Positions 33,801 through 45,704 of a DNA stretch of 54,934 nt are shown here, in pieces. The notes beneath the pieces were generated by a model. That model was given only the letters and a program-made list of their open reading frames with translations. It was not told the origin of the DNA and made no database searches. Source of the DNA: Protostelium mycophagum (lineage: Eukaryota > Evosea > Variosea > Protosteliida > Protosteliaceae); NCBI GenBank assembly GCA_002081555.1, contig KV920897.1:1-54934 (forward strand), given 5' to 3'. The translations under genes and the position numbers were made by a program. Positions within the stretch are counted from its first letter, which is position 1. Each line of letters opens with the position of its first letter.

Positions 33801-35110
33801 ATCTGAATGGAAAAGATTACTCGCTTATGAGGGGAGAATTAGACAACAGAATTTCAAATTTGGAGTTTTATACCAACGAAGAAACCAAAGCAGCGAAGAG
33901 ATGATGTACAATAATAGTAAGGATATTTTATTACATTGTGAATTTTCATTTATTTTTGATCCGCTGATTCTCTGAAAATCCGCAACAATAAATACGTCAC
34001 TGTTCCCAGAATGACTTCAACTTGAATCTTCATCTTGAATTTTCAACTTGAATTTACCTTCTTCAAGATGAAACCAGTCAAGACTTTGACGATTTTATGA
34101 ATTTTCTCGCCACAAAAATAGAAATGAAAGACTGGCCCCGTTTCACTGGTGGACTCAGCACCAAGGGTAAAAATTAATTTTATTTTTATGGAATTATTTT
34201 TCTCATGTTTTTTTCAAATTCAGAATTCGTGTCATTTTTTGACTTAATGATGGACGAAAAGAAGTTGAAATTTCGTTGAGATTTCGCAGGTGATACCGGA
34301 CCATTCTCATACCACTGTGAACACTCTAATTTTGAAATCATGTTCCACGTAGGCGATTCCCATTTCCAAAAAAACAAAAGAAATTCAAAATTTAAAAATC
34401 CCAGGTGGCGCCTCTTCTGCCACATAAGCAGAATGACCCACAGCAGTTAGAGAGAAAGAGGCACATTGGAAACGATCTCGTGGTCATTGTCTTTCAAGAA
34501 GAAGGGGCACCTCCTTTTAACCCCACTTGGATGCTATCTGAAATGAATCGTGAGGGTTTAGGGTTTAAGATAGTGGGTGTTTTTGTCGGCTTCGCCACAG
34601 AATTGCAATTGCACTTTTTAGGGTTTTGGGGATACCTTCTGGTATTTTTTGGGCAGGCATTTTTTATTGCAGCCAGAGATTGTTTTTAGACGTGATAAAG
34701 TCGCAACATCGTTAGAATATACAAAAGCACAAGAATTCTGACGCGTTGTAGATGTGTACATTGTAGTCACCCCCGACTCCCCCCTGTCCCCCAACGAGAG
34801 CCCAATAATTCGCCCGAAGATCTCCATAGGAGCCTCTCGTCGTCTACAATTCTACCGGTGACTCTTTCAGACTTTGAGACAAACTCACACCCACAGTGTC
34901 CAACCCGTCTTCAAAGAGGAGGTCAAGAATTTCGGACCACAGCTGCCTGACCCCCCCATTTTTGAGAAGAGCGACAACTTCAAGACGTGGATGTTGACCA
35001 AGTTGATCAATGCCGAGAGGGCTGCCATGTGCTCTGCTAAACTGAGCGAGAGGATCTCGAGGGCAAAGGGAATACTTTTGTCTGATCTGATCTCCATTGA
35101 ACCAAAATAA
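30878..35110 (+). CDS. RapGAP-domain protein with long N-terminal coiled coil
   Basis: RapGAP domains accelerate GTP hydrolysis by Rap-type GTPases using a catalytic asparagine (asparagine thumb). The start at 30878 ([16 protein letters not shown]) precedes an acidic segment and long coiled coils: [60 protein letters not shown] and [20 protein letters not shown]. The GAP domain begins around 33.2 kb. It contains [37 protein letters not shown] (the asparagine in HIGND) and [21 protein letters not shown] lies downstream of a long intron. The domain ends [20 protein letters not shown] and [14 protein letters not shown] before the stop at 35110. About eighteen exons are present. A coiled-coil head on a RapGAP suggests dimerisation or scaffold binding, which is inference. 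Confidence 0.88.
34551..34680 (+). repeat. Telomere-like TTTAGGG fragments in a RapGAP intron
   Basis: The intron after the TWMLSEMN exon begins GTGAGGGTTTAGGGTTTAAG and later contains TTTTTAGGGTTTTGGGG. These are a few TTTAGGG-like units, too short to call an interstitial telomere array. A similar GGGGTTTAGGGTTTTG occurs near 53632 in a dynein intermediate chain intron. Confidence 0.4.
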
Positions 35111-35313
35111 ACTTATTTGGAACTTCGGGTACCTGTCAGCACAGTGAAGCTGGACCACTTATAGACTTGCATGTGATCTACCAGCCGATCATCTTTGATA
35201 TTGGTGCGATAATTTTATTTGCCATGCAATCAACATAACACCGGAGTTTAGATCTCCATCACCTCCAAAATTGTGAATTACTACTGTGACATCTCCATCA
35301 TCTTAGTAGACAG

Positions 35314-36285
35314 ATGCACGAGGCGATGTCATTGTCTGAGAACAAACATGCCCCGGTACCCAACCCCAAATTTCAAGAACTAGATGAACAATTCTTCGAA
35401 ACATTGACCCTCTTTACTTGATCATGCTCAAAAGGTCATTAAGACGAACGTTCGTGAAAAGTTCTTGGGGTCGCTCAGAACACCGGAAGTTGGTTTTCGA
35501 GAATACCGAGAACGACCCAACTTTTTCATGGCTGACATTCACCACCGCGGAACGAGCTTCCAACGCATCATTCTTTCAAGCTCATACAGTAATCAACAAC
35601 ATCAATACTCAGCATGTTGCTCGGAATGAGATACACAGACGACCTCCAATTGGCGAGAGAGTACACGAGGTTTCTGATGCTCAAATTTAAAGCGGCAGAC
35701 TACCGAGCAGAAACACTGATGCCCAGTCCAGAAGTCGACAATCTGTGGCAACAACACGCTAAAGATCTGAAAGAATACTACGAGCTGTGCAATGACCTCT
35801 TTGGTCAATTAATGCACTATAGACAGAGCACCTGCAGTCCATCATCAAGTCAATACAAACGAACGCTGATCGCGTATGAGGAAGCCTTTAAAGAAAAGCC
35901 TCCAGCTGAGTTCTGGCCGACTTTAGAGGATACATCATCATTCGAAGAGACAAATTCCAATCCAACAAGTCCCAATCTGCGAACAAGTAACGGATTCCTG
36001 AGATCAGGGAAAGTGCCGGCGATCATTCCGGCAGAAGGCATTTCTATGTACTGCACAGGAATGGATGGAAGGACAGTTCATATGCGAACGACCAACCTGC
36101 AGATGACGATTAGGGACGTAAAGAGGCTGTATGCAGAACACATCAAGAAGAGAGAGGACGAATTCCACTTGACATACAATTACCATGTCCTGGATTTGGA
36201 GTCTTCGCTGGAGGATTTGGGTGCAGAGCACGGAACGAGATTTGATGCGATCGCTGCTGGATATGATGGGAGAATATATAGATAG
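35314..36285 (+). CDS. GRDP/DUF1399-like protein with C-terminal ubiquitin-like domain
   Basis: The main exon encodes AREYTRFLMLKFKAADYRAE, then TLMPSPEVDNLWQQHAKDLK, EYYELCNDLFGQLMHY and KRTLIAYEEAFKEKPPAEFW. This pattern is shared by GRDP-type proteins (E-Y-x-R-F-L, P-S-x-x-V-D-x-V-W-H). The usual VWHxH is LWQQH here. After a Ser/Pro-rich linker, the C-terminus (YCTGMDGRTVHMRTTNLQM, DVKRLYAEHIKKRED, VLDLESSLEDLGAEHGTRF) looks like a ubiquitin beta-grasp fold and lacks a terminal GG. The 5' exons are uncertain: MSLSENKHAP is a good start, but two frames are possible between 35418 and 35610. Function is unknown; GRDP proteins have been tied to stress and development in plants. Confidence 0.65.
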
Positions 36286-36422
36286 GACAGTTGTATGAAG
36301 GAGCATTTTCTGTGTGTGTGAATCGATTCTGATGTTGTCGCGAAATTTCAGGACTGTTTGTCGTTGTAAAACCACAAACTGAAAAGTGACTTCACATACC
36401 CAAACACAAACACGAAAGAGAC

Positions 36423-38899
36423 ATGGAATATATCTATTTGGAAACATTAGGATGTGGCAGCATCAGGTAGATCTTTTACGCCGTTCCACACATTTTATCA
36501 TCTCGATAAAAGATATCCTCTGCTGACACCGCTGGTCTAAAGATGACAGACTTGGAAAAGAGCTTGTCACCAAAGACAATCTGAAGACATTATTTCAAGC
36601 ACCCAATCCCATCATTGTCGAGAAGAAAGAGGGAGAGGAGGTCACAGACTTCTCCCAATTGACCTCTAAAGCCACTTATCTGGTAGTTTCAGAGGAAGAT
36701 CTGGACAAAATGGATTCTGATGACGAGGTCCTTTTTATGATCAGACATTATTTGATCTTAAGTCATCTTGTGGCAGAGCTGAAGATGCAAGATGCCTAAA
36801 ACAAACTTCCATTATGGACAGCTCATTCAACACAGGAAACTCAGAAGATCACTCCCGAGAAGAGACATCAGATGTTCCATGAGCACCAAAATGCATTGAA
36901 AGACAAGGGAAAGATGATGGAGATGGAGAGAAGGAAGTTTATAGAGGACAATTATAAACCGAAAAGACCAGAGATGTTTAAATTCAGCGAGGTGATGTTC
37001 ACAAATACTTTATCCAATAGTTTTTTTCATTTTTAATATTTTATTATTTTTTTAGCAAAAAGAATTGTCACAGGCATCCTTCATTGAGCTTTCTCTTGTA
37101 AAAACTCTCATTAACTGGTTCAATTGGTTAGGTACTCGCCGGCTTGCGCCTCTGTACAAAATCTATTTGTCATATAGAATTTTTCAATATACTTAAATGC
37201 AACTAACTTTGGCGGAATCCTCATTCTTTTAATTTGCAAAATAAAACTCTGAATGAAAATGACAAATATATTAAAATTTTTCTAGACAATGATTGATGAC
37301 GTCATACTGAATCATACAGGATGTACTCGTAAAAGGATTCGCTGAAGCGATGACGTCAGGCAACAAGGAGAAGATTCTAGAATATTTCAAGAAGGAGACG
37401 GATACTGGGATCTACAGCTTCAGAATGCTTACAGATAAATTCTGCAGGTGAATTTCAGCGAAATTTCGCGAAAATATCACATAAAATGTGACAGCTTTAA
37501 ATTGTGAAAGAAAGTTTAATTAATTATTTAGTGATTTAATTGAAGAAGTCGACAATTTCGAGCGCTCCGGCCTCCCCGTCATGGTGAAATTTCTGGAAAT
37601 TTCATAATCCCATCTACAACCGTATCTACAACTGACATTCGCAGAGACCTAATTCCATGAACAACTATGGTGTTATCTTGGAAGAAATCGGTTTTGATAC
37701 CTTTTTTCTGGATTTGTTGAAGTACGTAAAGCCGTTTGCCACCCTTTTTTACGGGGACATCGGGGCAAAGTTGGACTCTCACCATTCTTTCATAGTGAGT
37801 CACGATGATGTCATAATGAATCTCGATGACGTCATCATCATTTCGACATCACATTTGATGGCGGCGAAATCATCACGGATGATTGACATGATAAAGAGGA
37901 TCTTGTGTTGATGTCTCTTCGTCTTTCAGAAGAAGAGCACTCTGCGGTTTCTTCATTATGGGACGACTTCTTTGTGGCAAAAGCCGCAGCTGCACAGCTC
38001 TTAAAAGTATTTCTCTTCTGCCCAGTAACGAATCTATTTTTATGTTTGCAAAATTATTTTATATGAAAAATTGCAAAAAAAATATGAGTGGTGCTTCCTC
38101 AAAAAGTTCGCGGTAATAAACACGTTAATTACCGAACGTGAAATGCGGAAAATAAATTTGACTTTGCTTTGAACAAAACTTTGGATTTTTTCCGTAAAAG
38201 CAGATTTGATGTTGCCATGGAGCCACGAAATTTCCATGAATTTATTTAAGAAATTGTGACAAAATTTTTAACATTTTTTCGCGCGTTGTAGTGACATGAT
38301 CTTCTCATCTGGCAAAATCAATCTCTTCACCATCATCAAATGACGTCATCACCCTTCTCAATGACATCATGATACGTGTCAAATTGACATGTTTGACAGG
38401 TGGAGTACAAGATCGGTGAAGATGAAGACCTGGATTTTCATTACGATGCGGCAGAAGTCACGATCAACTTTTGTCTGGGCCGAGAATTCACCGGTAATTC
38501 CATCAAATTTCGTTGACACATCTCGTCCATCTACAACGTTTCAAACAAATGAAACGACAAATATTCCAAGAATTATCACAAAATTTCAAGTTGAAAATCA
38601 AGTTGAAAGTAAAAGGAGGATCGCTTTATTTCAGAGGATTGCTGCAGGACCCCGCGACTCACAACGAAAACTTTCAGTTCGACCACGTCAGAGGTGACGT
38701 ATGATGACGTCATCACCATGATGATCTATTTATAGGTCTGGGTATTGTGCACTTGGGCGAGCACAGACATGGCGCCAACAAGATTAAGAGTGGAGAGAGA
38801 TATAACCTGATCATATGGTTCAGAAATCAGGAAAAAAGGAGAAATATCGATGAAAATTCGAGGAGTTGTAGATGCGAGGAGGGTGGACACCATCACTGA
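36423..38899 (+). CDS. 2-oxoglutarate/Fe(II)-dependent oxygenase (prolyl-hydroxylase-like)
   Basis: These enzymes hydroxylate proteins or small molecules using 2OG, oxygen and Fe(II). The N-terminal half has charged exons (MEYIYLETLGCGSIR, LGKELVTKDNLKTLFQ, EKRHQMFHEHQNALKDKGKM). The catalytic domain follows: GVILEEIGFDTFFLDLLKYV, LDSHHSFI joined after a roughly 600-nt intron to VEYKIGEDEDLDFHYDAAEV. HYD supplies the first iron His and the Asp. TINFCLGREFT and KGGSLYFRGLLQDPA follow. HLGEHRHGANKIKSGERYNL supplies the distal His and 2OG-binding Arg, ending IIWFRNQEKRRN. The metal triad and Arg are all present, so activity is likely. The tail is Cys/His-rich (SCRCEEGGHHH). Confidence 0.85.
38108..38135. 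repeat. CGGTAAT foldback repeat, copy 1
   Basis: A near-palindrome with arms CGGTAAT/AATTACCG around AACACGTT, inside the roughly 600-nt intron of the 2OG oxygenase gene. Its reverse complement matches the copy at 39013-39040 at about 22 of 24 positions. Confidence 0.75.
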
Positions 38900-39393
38900 A
38901 AATTCACATAAAATTCACAGCAAATTAACAGAAGAATTAATAATTGTATTATGATAAAAATCTTGCTCCAGGATAGCTGAGTTTGGTCAGATCCCCGCAC
39001 CATGTTAAAAATCTCGGTAGTTAACGTGTTCATTACCGAGAACTGGGAAATGGACCAAATCCTGCAATATTTTCAAGAGTCAAGAACAACTTTGTCTTGG
39101 ACGAGTTTTCTGAGAATTTTACGGAAATTCCATGAAATTTCTGATATCCCTTTAACTTATCAAGTGTTTATATTGTCCGAATGATCAAGTGTGAATTCTG
39201 GTTACCTTCAACACTTATACTGACCTGGCGGACACGCATTTGTACATGTCACCAGTTACTACATCACCTTTCCTTAAGAGGAATACCTTCGGGAGATGTC
39301 AAATACACAACGGAATCAGGTGATGTTCACGGTAACAACCGTGCCTTTGCTCATTTCACTTCTCAGGTTACAAACTTCCAGGCAACGGACATC
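38900..39393. other. Intergenic region between oxygenase and receptor pseudokinase
   Basis: About 490 bases contain no clear exon, though short ORFs exist near 39002-39180. The second well-matched foldback copy (39013-39040) is here. A further hairpin, CACGGTAACAACCGTG near 39330, lies about 60 bases before the proposed receptor start. Confidence 0.45.
39013..39040. repeat. CGGTAAT foldback repeat, copy 2
   Basis: A palindrome with arms CTCGGTA and TACCGAG around a GTTAACGTGTTCAT core. It is nearly identical to the reverse complement of copy 1. Looser relatives are near 4783, 30655, 30685, 43955, 44650 and 45873. Confidence 0.75.
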
Positions 39394-42300
39394 ATGCAGA
39401 GCATGTTGGGGTACGCTTTCATCTTGTTTCTGTTGCCTTCTTTAGTTGTGTCTGTGCCGTGCCAGGCCTCTACCTCTTCGACGGGATCTTTGAGTGGAGG
39501 TGAAGAATAATGTCATCACCGACACCTTTTTAACAATCAACAGCATGGTCAAGCATCTCTTCACAGACCTGCGCCTTATTCACTATTATAGTGGACTCTA
39601 GTGTACCAGGATCAACTACCATCGATGGCTCTTCCACAAAGAACCTCATCGTCAATTCTCTTAACCCGTCTTATTTTTCACTGGCGACTGTGACATGGCA
39701 AAATTTCGTCCAGGTGATCATATCATGGTTCATATCATATAATCATACAAACATATAAACATAAGGACACCATGATGCTTTGTGGTCGGAACGTCTTCAA
39801 AGACTGTCTCCACTGTTGATAGAACTCACCACTCCAATCACAGAGTCGCACACATTTTATGTCCCGATACTGATCATTTGTAGCTCACTGTTCAAGGCGG
39901 GAAATTTGTAACCGCAGTGACTGTAACATCCGTAAGCAATATGGCGATAAACAATTGCTCCTTCTCCAACACGTTGACCGTATCTGGGTCATCATGTATG
40001 TAAAATTCTAAATCAGATGACAAAAGTCTTTTGGGATCACATGTCAGAGTGTGATTATGTCTGCGGCTTCACAACTGTCTTGCCGTTTTAAACATAAAAT
40101 AAAATAATTTGCCACAAAAATCCTCTCAGTCGCAAACTACAACGACCTCACAAAGCTTTCATCGAATTTTCTCACCCCTACCAGGTAATTTGGCGGTCTA
40201 CAACTCCTACTTTGCTCAGTCCGGAAAAGTCGTGCAAATTTCGGGGTGTACTTCTTCATTTATTTCCTCGAATTGGACTTCGAGCACCAACACTGGACAA
40301 AGTATCATAACAGACTCATCGGTTTCCGCGTATGGCTGCAATTTCTCTGGATCAAGGTTGAACAGTAACGGAGGTATTTGAATTTTGAATCGCGCGGGAA
40401 AATGTTGATTTTGACAGGTGCCATACAGTGTACTGGGACGGGTGCGGTGGTGAACGTGACGTCATGCACCTTTAGTGGCTGTTCAGTAGCTAATAGTGGA
40501 CCTAGTGGTGGAGGTGGTGCTATTTTTGGATACACCATATATGCCACGTCATCACAATTCCTCAATAATATGGTAATCGAGTGACGTCATCATATAACCA
40601 TACAAAGACTGAACTACAACGAGGTAACAACTAGCAATGGAGGTGCTATCTATGGGAAAGACGTTTATGTGACGTCATGCACATTCACATCCAACTCTTG
40701 TAACAATGCAAATGGTGGAGGGGCAATATATGCCACATCATCAGTCACTTCCGTAGATTGTGGTGAGTCCATCTACAACGATAAAAGGATGACGTCATGA
40801 CGAGATATCGTTGGTGATATGTGTCAGATTACAACAATAACCAGGGTGGCCCAGCTGGAGGAGCCATATATTCTCCATCAATAAGCATCACCGATTCGCA
40901 TTTTTATCTCAATTCTGCGGTCGCAGGTGGAGGTATTTATGCCACTTCGACGGTTCTTGTGAACAATGGAAATTTCACGGCAAATTCAGCATCGACACAG
41001 AAGGGTGGCGCGATCTACTCGTCTCAAGGTGTAAATGTCAGTACCAGTTCTTTTACTTCGAATACCGCAGCTGTAGCTGGTGGTGAGATTTCAAATTCAA
41101 ATTTTCCCGCCAAAACTGAAGCTCCCAGGGGCCATCTTTTCAAACTCTGGCATAGTAACGGTCCAATCGGGAGTTTTCACCGGAAATTCTGGGGGAAATT
41201 ATGGGGGCGGTATCGGGGCCGGCACAATCAATATGACGTCATCATACTTCTACAACAACCACGTCACAGAGAATGGCGGGGGGTTTCAGGCCACCACCTT
41301 CGCGTCCGTCACTGGTTGTGTTTTTCAAGGTGAAAACATTACAAAGTTCACCAGAACGTTCTATAGGTTGTTGCTGTCACGTCTTGATACCACCATAAGT
41401 GGAGCTATAGTTTGTTTGGAGCTGCCTATGTGTGTATTCTCGGAGAGTATTTGCCCGCAAACGCCAAGTACCTGAATGAACTCGAGATGTCGCACCAAAA
41501 TAAACGTTTTGTTTGCGGCATTGCCGCAAAGGTCATGTGCATTCTGTCCACTTGGCGAGTATTGTATTATTACAGCAAACACGAAATACACTGCCAATCA
41601 AGTATTAAAACCTTCTGTATTGTACATTCGATGCAATAACCGCAACCACAAACAATACACTTTGCACATCTTGACCATATTTGATTTATCAAGGAAATTC
41701 AGCCAGGAATGGAGGTGCTTTGACTGCAGCATCTCTCTCAATCATACAAACAAGCATCAGGAATAACACTGCCTCCACACAAGGAGGTGACAACATGTCA
41801 TTTTTGACGTCTGACATGTCGATGTTTCTGACACATTTGAGAGTTTTTTTGATGTTTTGACATTGTCAGGGGGTGTATATATGACAGGAACAGCCACAAT
41901 AAGCAACTGTTGGTTCGCTTATAACATGAATACCGGCTCATACCCGGGGGGTGCTCTTGTCGCTCAGGGTATTTATCTATTCTCCATGAGGATTACCAAA
42001 AACATACACAAGACATGGATAGATGTGGCACAAACGCATCTTTATTTCACAAAAATGATGAAGTATCAATGTGTTTTTGTTTCACGGCAATTCTGACATG
42101 ACACTGACATGACACTGACATGGTGCTGACATCACACGAGGTGGTTCGCTCTCAAATTCAAACTTCCTCGGAAATTCTGCCGGCGGGGGCCAGGCTTCCG
42201 CGGCAAATTTCCAGGCACCCACCACCATTGCAAATACGAATTTTCGAAAGAATAATTCTCCGGAGATGAACGGAAATCCGGTCATCGGATCCGGTGTAAC

Positions 42301-45300
42301 TTCGGATAATTGTGGGACTCTGACATCGGGGATGTCATGCTCGTGAGTTTTCACACAGAAACTTCTGTTCAAACTGTATTTTGCATATGTGATTTTAAGA
42401 TTCACTTATCGGCCCAGTACTACACCAATATTCGACAATACCACCCCCGCACAGACGTCCTCAACCTCATCTACAACGTCATCTACAACGTCATCTACAA
42501 CGTCATCCTCTACTTCGTCTACCACCTCTTCTCCCATTTCTACTTTAAGACCATCTACAACCTCATCTACAAAACAATCTACAACGTCATCTACAAAACC
42601 ATCTACAAGCTCATCCTCACCTCAATATACAAGCGTAATAATGTCACTTACGGGCTCATCTACAACCTCATCTGCAACCTCATCTACAACATCATACACT
42701 GTACCTATAAATAGCACATCCTCTTCAAAACTGGTGAGGAAATCCCAGTATTAACTTCTAATCGATTCAGTCCGGTTTTCCTAGTGCACAAGAGATCTAC
42801 CAATATATCCCTGTTCTATTTATGGATCCATCTACAACTAATCCCACTTCCCTCAATCTGACAGGGGGGGAGGTACGATGACGTCACCGATTCCTTCTAC
42901 TTTGTGGTTGAGCCATAACGGCCAGCTTCAATGGAAAATGTCGACAAATGTACACTTCTAACCCCCTCAGGTAGCCGCATACGATCTACAACAACAAAAT
43001 CTCCAAAACTACAACTTGAACATCCGAAATTGCTCCACTACAATCACCATGGCGACCGTAAAGAATACTCAATGGAAAGAGGCAATCCCCTCCTTCATGG
43101 TGTTGACCCAACTACAACGGTCAGGCACAGCTCAGACTCCACAACAAGTATTTTATTCTCCAGTATTTGGGCTGTCATTGATTGACGCTCACGGACAGAA
43201 GATTCAGGTGATCTTCATGATGTCTTATTTTATTCTTGAGATATCGCGATATCATTTGTGTACAATATTGTAGTGGATTTTCTTCGCCCCTTGTGTTTCA
43301 CGGAATTGAAATATACCTGTAAATGTATAATGACGTGTAGTGACGTCATCACAGGTCAACAATGCCACAAATGATATCATCATCGTTCTGCCCATCTACA
43401 ATCCGCCACAGGACCTTTCTGACATATTATGTCTGTATTATGACGAACTCTCCAACGATTGGAACACTGACGGATGTCATGTTGGTAATGTCAATATGAC
43501 ACATGTCACATGCCTATGGTAAGACCAAACTCGAATTTTCACGGAGAATTCACAGAACTTTCAGTAACCATCTGACGAATTTCACTTCTGGTGCGAAACC
43601 TGCACAGGTTTGTTCGTGAAATTTGATTGAAATCTCATTGAATCTTCAGTTATTTCCAAGTGCTCAGGCATCAGGACGTTCTGTACAAAAGATAGCCATA
43701 ATAGCAGGTGTAGCAGGGGGTGTGGCTCTGATAGGTATGTGACGTTTCTCCATCTTTGTTCTCCGAACTGACCTATCTGCCCGAGAATATTCTGACATTT
43801 TGACAGTCATGGTTGTCATTCTGACACTTGTCATTATGTACAGGAAGAGAGAGTCCTTGAAGTCTGACCAAAAACACGAAAGAGCCGTGGAGTTATGCTT
43901 GCGTTTAGAGGATACAAAAATCAAATCACACGAGGTAAACATTTGGGTTTCGAACACGGTTATTAACGAGGGATGGCGGCATGTAACAACCGCCAAAAAG
44001 ATCCAAAAATTCAATATTCTATTGTGGCTTTGCCGCACCGATAGATCGGCTTGCTGCAAGGCTAACCACATATTACCATCAGCTTATCCCCGTGATGACG
44101 TCATCAGGTGAATGTACAAGAGAAGATTGGTTCTGGGAATTCGTCACAAGTGTTTAGAGCTGCTTATCTAGGGGCACCTGTAGCTGTGAAAAGAAAGGTG
44201 GACTCTAAGCGTAACAATTTCGCTTTGGAGGCCGGAATACTACAGGTGACGTCATACTCTGATATCCTCTTGAGACATCTCGGCACAAATATTTGAGCAC
44301 CATTCTGCCAGATATTTGACTGAACTTTCATAGAATATCCAGCATCCCAACATAGTTACGTATTTCGGGGTTTATATGGATGAAGGACATCCTTGCATGA
44401 TTTTGGAACTGTTAAGCACCAACATGTCAGAATATGTCAGAGGTCAAAAGCTGAATCTGGGTCTCAAAATGTACATGTGAGTACACCCTGTTCATAATGG
44501 GATATGATCGTAATGATGACGTCATGCAGGGCTGAACAGATTGTTGGAGCCATATGTCATCTTCATGTCAATCAGATTGTGCACGGGAGCATCTGTGCAA
44601 AAAATGTAAGACAAATTTTGATTTCTTATTTTGCAAACTTGAAGAACTGCGGTAGTTAACCTGATATACGCGGTATGCAACCGCAAAATATATTCAATGT
44701 ACAAAATCAAATTGTTCTGAACTTTCAAGGTATTGATACATAAGGATACTGCCAAACTGAGTCACTTTGGCAGCGCCAGAAACCTGTCCGAGAAGTCTGC
44801 AAGTGCAGTACCTATGGACATGAAACCGTGGACGGTAATTCAAATCTTATCCGCAGCAGTTTTCTGACGCGAGAAAGGCGCCAGAAGTTTTAAGAGGTGA
44901 CTTGAAAGGAGTAGAGTCTGACATCTATTCATTCGGTGCATTCATCTGGTGAGGGTTTGGAAATATAGATTCTTCAAGATAGAAGAAGACTGATTTTTGG
45001 AGGGAAATCACGATGGACGGGACGACCCCCTTTTCAGAAGACGGCAGAGTGAGTGACGTCATAGAATGATTTTATTGACTCGTTGTAGAATCGAAACGCC
45101 TCACGTGACACCACGATTCCACACACAGGGCATGCAGAAGTAGACAGATTAGTGACGTCCTGGTGAGTTTTGTCTTGAAATGATTCCTCAAATGACCAAA
45201 TCAGTTGTAATGCGCAGCCATCAGCACGATGTGGAATCGCTCAAGTGTTGAGAGAGGTGTCTAATTTAACAATATCACCTGCAATGTTGAGTTTAAGAGA

Positions 45301-45343
45301 GGTGGAAGCCCACAACCCAGATGCGTATTCGGGGGTCATCTAA
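39394..45343 (+). CDS. Receptor-type pseudokinase with polymorphic-repeat beta-helix ectodomain
   Basis: The signal peptide (MQSMLGYAFILFLLPSLVVS) leads to a large ectodomain of repeated strands with motifs GGAIYA, GGGIYATST, FTANSAS and FTGNSGG. These are typical of right-handed beta-helix (polymorphic outer membrane protein-like) repeats. A Thr/Ser stalk (42455-42720) follows. The transmembrane segment joins IAIIAGVAGGVALI with VMVVILTLVIMYRKRES. The kinase-like domain has a G-loop (IGSGNSSQVFRAAYLG), the ATP-binding Lys (VAVKRK) and an alphaC Glu region (FALEAGIL). The catalytic HRD is HGS (IVHGSICAKNV) and DFG is HFG (LSHFGSAR), so both key aspartates are missing. APE (TAPEVLRGDLKGVESDIYSF) is intact. 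It is therefore predicted to be a pseudokinase of the TKL type. The ligand is unknown. About 20 exons were read by eye. Confidence 0.8.
42455..42720 (+). repeat. Coding 12-nt repeat TCATCTACAACG encoding a Thr/Ser stalk
   Basis: Tandem and near-tandem copies of TCATCTACAACG encode S-S-T-T in the receptor stalk, just outside the membrane. The unit contains the same decamer that is scattered through introns across the window. A mucin-like, probably O-glycosylated spacer is the likely product. Confidence 0.88.
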
Positions 45344-45381
45344 TAAATTTTGAATTTGTCTACAACTGCCGAAATTTCAAG

Positions 45382-45704
45382 ATGAAAACAAATCACGGAA
45401 TGATCATCCACGTCAATGCCACGATAGAGAGCATGGAGACTGCTCCTAAGACGTATACGTTTCCGTTACCGATTGAATCGAGTGTGACAATGGGAGATGT
45501 ATGTGGTTACTTCAATGAACTAATTTTTGATTAAAGTATTAGATCGAGAAGGAGATCTTAAAGACACATAGCGGCACGTTTGGAGGCAATCCACAAATTC
45601 TCGCTTTTAAATTCAAAGATAGAGAGTTAGAATCAGCTGGCCTCCTTTCTGATTACCAAATCAAAGAAAACGACACTCTAGAGATAAAAGTCAGAGTCTC
45701 CTAA
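45382..45704 (+). CDS. Small free ubiquitin-like protein
   Basis: ATG 45382 gives MKTNHGMIIHVNATIESMET. A 45-nt intron then leads to IEKEILKTHSGTFGGNPQIL, AFKFKDRELESAGLLSDYQI and KENDTLEIKVRVS at the end. The pattern (F-K-F-K-D-R-E-L, L-S-D-Y-x-I, D-T-L-E-I) fits the beta-grasp core of ubiquitin. It has no terminal GG, so it should not be conjugated. It starts about 40 bases after the pseudokinase stop and could instead be its alternative last exons, because the upstream frame ends cleanly in TAA. The size of about 93 residues suits a stand-alone domain. Confidence 0.6.

Noticed and set aside
37921-38010. Possible extra exon (EEHSAVSSLWDDFFVAKAAA) in the 2OG oxygenase
   Set aside because: Skipping it joins SHHSFI directly to VEYKIGEDED, which matches the family core. 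Including it would split a conserved strand.
42310-42714. ORF of repeated IYN residues in another frame of the stalk
   Set aside because: It is an out-of-frame reading of the TCATCTACAACG repeat. The Thr/Ser frame joins the beta-helix exons and the transmembrane exon.
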